DNA from: Lingula anatina
Lineage: Eukaryota; Brachiopoda; Lingulata; Lingulida; Lingulidae
Reading direction: 5' to 3'
Length of the DNA: 21,418 nucleotides
NCBI RefSeq assembly: GCF_001039355.2
Contig: NW_019775713.1
Span: 196,640 to 218,057 of the forward strand
The position numbers and the translations under genes were made by a program. The notes beneath the pieces were generated by a model. It saw only the letters and a program-made list of their open reading frames with translations, had not been told where the DNA came from and did no database searches. Every line of letters starts with the position of its first letter. The first letter of the stretch is position 1. Of this stretch, positions 17,341-21,418 are shown piece by piece.

Positions 17341-18010
17341 ACACCCTGAGCTTCAGAGCTAACTTGACACTAACCTATTCACTGTAGCCTATCTTCATCG
17401 TGTCAAGTAACCTCTGACCAGATTCGATTGCCTCCGCCGCCCGCCAATCAAATTTAAAAGCCCGCACTCAATGGCTCATTAAACGATCTAGCCAATGAAC
17501 GCGAACGAGTCAAAGCGCGCTTTGTTCAAATCCGGACCAATCAAAGATAAGGCTGAATATCAGGGACTTGCCGTAACCTGTGGGCAGCACGCAAATAACA
17601 TGGTCTCTCAGTAGATAATGATGCAGGGCCTCAAACTGCTAGACCCTATGGTTTCAATTCCGATTTACTCATATTTTGCAAAGAATCAAGAGATAACTTA
17701 ACACATTCTTTTTCGTAGTCACTCGCCTTGCTTTCTTTGTGTACGGTAATACACTCGGAACTACTCGGATGTCTCCGCACTCGACAATAACTTTGTTGTT
17801 AGTATGGAGCTTGCGGAATCAGCCGAGGATTGCCGATTGACGGTCAACCAATCAGCGTTTTCACCAAACTTTGGTGAAAAATTTTGAAACTTGGATTCGA
17901 TTGGCTTATATAAACTAGGTCAAACTATTTTCGTCAGAGGTTACTTGACACGATGGAGATAGGCTACAGTGAAAAGGTTAGTGTCAAGTGAGCTCTGAAG
18001 CTCAGGGTGT
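17341..18010. mobile_element. 670-bp foldback element with 78-bp inverted repeats
   Basis: The arms at 17341-17418 and 17933-18010 (start ACACCCTGAGCTTCAGAGCT) match as inverted repeats at 75 of 78 positions without gaps. ACTGCC lies directly outside both ends (17335-17340, 18011-18016), a 6-bp target duplication. There is no coding capacity. The interior is richer in GC than its surroundings and holds five CCAAT-type boxes and a TATATAA. The superfamily is not assigned: the arms start AC, so the element does not match the AG start of Polintons, which also make 6-bp duplications. Confidence 0.85.
17444..17913. promoter_or_regulatory. CCAAT-box cluster with TATA box inside the foldback element
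   Basis: CCAAT occurs on the plus strand at 17444-17448, 17492-17496, 17537-17541 and 17848-17852. Four of the five boxes, including the inverted one, continue as CCAATCA, CCAATGA or CCAATCG, close to the NF-Y consensus. An inverted box (ATTGG) lies at 17900-17904, just before TATATAA at 17907-17913. A 23-bp palindrome TTTTCACCAAA-C-TTTGGTGAAAA spans 17858-17880. The combination resembles a strong animal promoter of the histone type, but no gene starts directly downstream. Confidence 0.4.
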
Positions 18011-18016
18011 ACTGCC

Positions 18017-18417
18017 ATCACTCGATTGACAAAATTACCTTTACCCGGTATGGTGAATATACAACTTGTTGGAAATGTTGAAAATCTACAAGTTACAGGC
18101 CATCGCACATTTAAAAAAACTTATATGTTCAAAAATGAATGCCAAACTATGAAAAAACAGGAACAGATAAAGAAAAAAAACCCATTAAGCTACATTTGGC
18201 ACAACTCAAAAGTTTTGTGTGCGGCCATTTTGCTACACGCCAGTAAATTAAGAGAATATTCAGTGAAATCGATACACGGATATTCCTTATTATTCCTTTG
18301 GTGTATAAAATGTTACATAATTATATCCTGTATCGTCTCGTTAAGTTTATTAGTATAAAACTCGAAAGGCCATTGTAGAAACACCTCTACATCTTACCGG
18401 TCTCTGTGCCTTTCTCT
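18017..18417. other. Stretch with one unclassified 110-codon frame
   Basis: A plus-strand frame at 18026-18358 is open but begins at TTG (first ATG at 18050), starts just outside the foldback element, and has a Lys-rich middle and a hydrophobic end (C-Y-I-I-I-S-C-I-V-S-L-S-L-L-V). I recognise no domain; a chance frame is the likelier reading. A YY1-like GCGGCCATTTTG lies at 18221-18232. Confidence 0.3.
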
Positions 18418-18429
18418 CCCGCCATTTTC
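18418..18429 (-). promoter_or_regulatory. YY1-like motif upstream of candidate gene
   Basis: CCCGCCATTTTC is the reverse complement of the GAAAATGGCGGG-type YY1 site, which in animals often sits near transcription starts. It lies 160 bp upstream of the candidate start codon at 18590. Confidence 0.3.
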
Positions 18430-18589
18430 TCATGGAGCTAATAGCCCCCTTTATGAAAACGAGGCCAAGTCTAACAATTTCCTAAATAACCGCCATACGA
18501 GCCGGGAAGCCGTTTGCTCCCACAGGGTACATGTATCTGTGCATTATTATGTAATTCAGGTGAGGGGTGTTCAGAGAGGTCAGTAGAAG

Positions 18590-18960
18590 ATGGAGGAGAC
18601 AGATATTCAGGGTACGTTGCTACAATTGCCACATGTCGACCAAAAATTAAGCACAAAAAATGACATCAAGTTGCATTTGCCTTCCATACATGATATAAAA
18701 TAACGTTGCGTATTTTGTGTTGACGACGTTGGCCCAAATGATGCAGTTCGCGGTTTAGTCCTTATGACCGTAGAAACATTGTACAAATGTCAAATACACT
18801 CGCCATTAGAAGTCAAAAATCAACTAAAAGTTTGAATAATACATTTTCTGTTATTTTAGAGAGGAAACGCATTTGCCAATGAGGAAGTGATGGGCTTATT
18901 TTGGCTGCCAAAAGGTCTGAACTGGACATCCGTCTTCAGCAGTGTAAAACTATTGAGCAG
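18590..18960 (+). CDS. Candidate first coding exons of an unrecognised gene
   Basis: ATG at 18590 has a good context (GAAGATGG) and reads M-E-E-T-D-I-Q plus one base, ending before GTACGT at 18612. A second exon ends at 18960 before GTATCT. Its acceptor region is TTCTGTTATTTTAG followed by AGAG, giving three adjacent AGs (18859, 18861, 18863), with a further AG at 18883. Using 18863, the frame stays open and joins the exon at 21012 in phase. Using 18883, the frame reads G-S-D-G-L-I-L-A-A-K-R-S-E-L-D-I-R-L-Q-Q and looks more like a coiled coil, but it then needs an extra exon before 21012. No family is recognised. Only the N-terminus would lie in this window. The alternative is a chance alignment of splice-like sites. 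Confidence 0.3.
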
Positions 18961-19622
18961 GTATCTACATTCATTTTATGGGTTTTGTTTTATGGGAGAG
19001 GACATCGACTTTTTTCAAAGTATGAAAAATGCCCTGTTCATTTAAAATAAACATACAAATGCATATTCAGCAATAAAATGTAATATGTCACTGCATGCCT
19101 GGAAACGACGGACTCAGGCTGGGTGCACGAGTGGAATTAGGGAGGTCAGGTCAAACCGTTCACGCAGTCGAAAATCTTACCTCACTGTTTGTTGTCCATC
19201 ATGACTTCCAAGATTTGGGTCCTGTGATGAATGTGAAAATATATTTAAAAAGTGCATTGAATGAGCTTTCTAACAGTATGTGTAACAATGTATCATTTCT
19301 CCGTTGTTAGCCTCCAGCCATGAAAATGCTGCCAGAAATGACTGTTTACTCATTTGGTTCCCACTATTTACAAATTTTGCTCAAGAGGTTATTTTATTTT
19401 TCAAATAAAGTATGAAATTACGTACAATATTTATGGGCCTAATGCTTTATTTTTCACCTTTAAACATGTTAGTGATCATAAAAAGGGGAATCTTAATTAA
19501 AATCATGGAGATATGCAATACCTCTAGGCTCTAGAATGGTTAATGACAGTCAAACAAAAGTGAACAAAAGTAGTATTTATTTATTTTTTTCTTAACAAAA
19601 ATAAAAAGGGAAAATTCCTAAA
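18961..19622. other. Putative intron, no supported feature
   Basis: A 71-codon frame (19095-19310) lacks domain or splice support. An acceptor-like TTCTCCGTTGTTAG ends at 19311 and could introduce a 77-nt exon ending before GTTATT, which would restore phase to 21012 if the alternative frame of the upstream exon is used, but its peptide is not convincing. Confidence 0.35.
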
Positions 19623-19644
19623 ACTGCCATTACGTTATGGCAGT
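19623..19644. repeat. Solitary hairpin resembling the 21-kb array monomer
   Basis: ACTGCCAT-TACGTT-ATGGCAGT is a perfect 8-bp stem with a 6-nt loop, followed by CTC as in the monomers at 21078-21418. Confidence 0.6.
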
Positions 19645-19852
19645 CTCTCCAAAAAATCTCACTGGTTTTTGTATTACCTAGCTGCTATGATGTCTAATAT
19701 CAGTTTAAATTTTTTGGCAAAATGATAACTTACCAAAATTACTAATAAAATTATTAACGGATATTACTAATTTTCATTGCGCATTCTGGCTTTTTTTTTT
19801 TACTAGTTAAACCTTAAAATTGTATATATATGCAATTGTCATTGTAATATTG

Positions 19853-20190
19853 GTTGCCATGGCAACAGTGACATGGTACTTGTTTACTATTGAACTTAAA
19901 TTCATAAATTGAGTAACAAGAGTGTTTCCCACTTTATATTCAGTTAAAAAATTAATGATAATGTGCAAAAAATAATTCAAACTGTTACCGTAGCAACAGC
20001 TATCATAATGACGATTTCCATAGCAACAGATACATTCCATAGAAGCCAGTATTTTTGTTTTTAGTGATGGCACATTTTTTAGAAGCATTTTCATCCAAAA
20101 ATAGCCTTTGGGCAGTGATGCTGAAGCCTTAAGGTTGAAAAAAAATAGTGTTGATCAGTATTGATATTTAGCAACGGTTGCCATGGAAAT
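19853..20190. promoter_or_regulatory. Cluster of four RFX X-box-like motifs
   Basis: GTTGCCATGGCAAC at 19853-19866 is the canonical palindromic X-box bound by RFX factors. GTTACCGTAGCAAC (19984-19997), ATTTCCATAGCAAC (20014-20027) and GTTGCCATGGAAAT (20177-20190) are full or near matches to RYYNYYWWRRNRAC. All four lie within 340 bp. RFX sites control ciliary genes in animals, so this may be an enhancer in an intron, although the motif also spreads in repeats. The minus-strand frame here contains C-C-Y-G-N twice only because of these motifs. Confidence 0.5.
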
Positions 20191-21011
20191 AATGGATAAA
20201 TTACAGAAAATTATATCTTGTCAGATTCATCTTGGCATACTGTAACTTTCCAGAAAATTTCAAATGGATATTTCACTCCATAAAATGATTCAAAAGTTAT
20301 GCCAATTTTGTTTAATTGATAGGGCAATTAGGTGACACTTTTGGCTTCCACAATTACATATACTTGCATACCACTTTTTCAAAATTTTGTGGGCAACTAG
20401 TATTCTTTTAAATTTAATAACTTTTGATTGGCTTGCTTGATTTTTCAAAAAATAAAATGTTTTGGAAAGCTCATGAATTACTCTATCAAATGAGATCATT
20501 TTGGGTGATATTTATGTTACTATCAAAGTTGACCTGACCTCTCTAGTAGAATGAACAAGGCAAAGTCTAGCTAGTTTTTCATCAATATTTCCTACAAATA
20601 ACTGTAAAAGGGATAACAACTGGTTGTTTTGGCAAAGAAAGTATTTACCTGGGGAAAACAATGATTTTCCCATACCCATACAAACCAGTGTTCAACTAAT
20701 CCATTCCAACATTCAAAGATAGTTTTTTTTCTTTTTTTTTTTTCTAAAAAGTTTTTTTCTGGTAATAATCTGTTAAGAGATTGTTACGGAGGCATAAACA
20801 GCCACCTGGTCTGTTGGCAAGCATTGTAAAGTCCGCTACTGAAGAAAATGTGGTGCTTCATTAAATATGTTCATATCATTTTAACGTTGAATAGAATTTT
20901 ATATATAAATGCTAAAATAAGATCTACATATGATCATAATGATCTACATATTGCTTTATTGAATTGTTTTTGTTTTGTTTTTTTTATGTGATTTTCTTCT
21001 TTTAATTTCAG
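20191..21011. other. Putative intron, no supported feature
   Basis: AT-rich with T-runs near 20725-20742. It ends in a good pyrimidine tract and acceptor, TTCTTTTAATTTCAG. Confidence 0.4.
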
Positions 21012-21156
21012 GGACTCCCAACTACTGCGTTTCCGGGAAATAGGATACATGCTCCATGAAAGATCTAGGCTTCAGATCCAGACTGCCATGTTGCCGGCAG
21101 ACTTGGTTGTCCAGCCAGGGTTCTGGCAAATTCAGCTGTCCTGCCATTCTGATGGG
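21012..21156 (+). CDS. Candidate third exon of the unrecognised gene
   Basis: After the acceptor ending at 21011, the frame that accepts two bases from the upstream exon reads D-S-Q-L-L-R-F-R-E-I-G-Y-M-L-H-E-R-S-R-L, a charged helix-like peptide. It stays open to TGA at 21157. From about 21078 it enters the 28-29 bp tandem array, so either the exon ends earlier at an unseen donor or the array has grown into it. Family unknown. Only the first 22 or so codons look like conserved protein. Confidence 0.3.
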
Positions 21157-21418
21157 TGACTCGGCTGTCCTACCATGAAGCTGACAGACTGGGTTGTCCT
21201 GCCATGTTCTGGCAGTCTCAGTTGTCTTGCCATGTAGCTGGCAGTCTCAGTTGTCCTGCCAGAGTTTTGGCAGACTCGGCTATCCTGCCATTCTAATGGC
21301 AGTGTTGGCTGTCCTGCCATGAAACTGGCAGTCTAGATTGTCCTGCCATGTTGTGGCAGTCTCGGTTGTCCTGCCATGTTCTGGCAGTCTCAGTTGTCTT
21401 GCCATGTAGCTGGCAGAC
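21078..21418. repeat. 28-29 bp tandem array of hairpin-bearing monomers, open at window end
   Basis: Twelve monomers start (TGCCA or variant) at 21084, 21113, 21142, 21171, 21200, 21228, 21257, 21286, 21315, 21344, 21372 and 21400. The consensus is GTTGTCCTGCCATG...TGGCAGTCTC. In at least eight monomers CTGCCA pairs with TGGCAG across a variable 5-6 nt loop. Monomers 5-6 recur identically as 11-12, 172 bp apart, indicating a recent six-monomer block duplication. The period is not a multiple of three, so frames here are not genes. Confidence 0.95.

Noticed and set aside
17341-18010. Polinton-derived element, because of the 6-bp target duplication
   Set aside because: The arms start ACACCC rather than AG, the element is only 670 bp, and no Polinton gene is present.
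18026-18358. 110-codon frame as a real gene
   Set aside because: No domain, weak start and low-complexity Lys and hydrophobic ends; kept only as a note in the stretch description.
21078-21418. Repeat-spacer appearance like a CRISPR array
   Set aside because: Monomers are contiguous and related along their whole length, with no unique spacers; the surrounding DNA is animal-like and there are no cas genes.

Overview
The window looks like nuclear DNA from a marine animal, probably an invertebrate. It is AT-rich and has no operons, bacterial-type gene packing, rRNA or tRNA that I could recognise. Most of the recognisable content is transposon relics, foldback elements, minisatellites and microsatellites, with intron-like DNA between them. 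The palindrome TACATGTA recurs, and the repeats resemble types common in mollusc, amphioxus and echinoderm genomes, but I cannot name the species. A single N at 11719 marks it as draft assembly.

Layout. 1-1070: poly-T, a 29-bp duplication and a Tc1/mariner-like helix-turn-helix fragment (minus strand). 1070-2626: two diverged copies of a CAACGTTG-rich element with CCCAGC/GCTGGG ends, flanking a piece of a 146-bp satellite. 2661-2762: 3' end of a Helentron-like (HINE-like) element. 2763-3955: decayed minus-strand LINE with an L1-type ORF1 C-terminus followed by an APE endonuclease. 4183-5006: a 60-66 bp minisatellite split by a 312-bp foldback MITE. 5078-5360: a 151-bp-offset duplication. 6118-6619: the main 146-bp satellite array, with a DR1 nuclear-receptor-type site in each unit. 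7075-8539: a complete Tc1 element with TA target duplication, perfect 29-bp inverted repeats and a dead DD34E transposase. 9833-11191: candidate small plus-strand exons of an unrecognised gene. 11357-11618: a fuller HINE-like copy. 11716-11945: a 12-13 bp GC-rich array. 14342-14545: a 37-bp minisatellite. 16256-17293: an element bounded by inverted arrays of a 16-bp motif. 17341-18010: a foldback element with 6-bp target duplication, five CCAAT boxes and a TATA box. 18418-21156: a possible 5' end of an unrecognised gene, with a cluster of RFX X-box motifs in the putative intron. 21078-21418: a 28-29 bp array whose monomers each carry a TGCCA/TGGCA stem; it runs off the end of the window.

How it fits together. 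No complete intact protein-coding gene can be shown. Two plus-strand exon chains with compatible splice phases are the best candidates for host genes; neither product is recognised. No coherent new multi-gene system is visible. The most notable signals are in non-coding DNA: a covarying terminal hairpin, a satellite of nucleosomal length carrying receptor-type sites, the X-box cluster, and the promoter-like foldback element.
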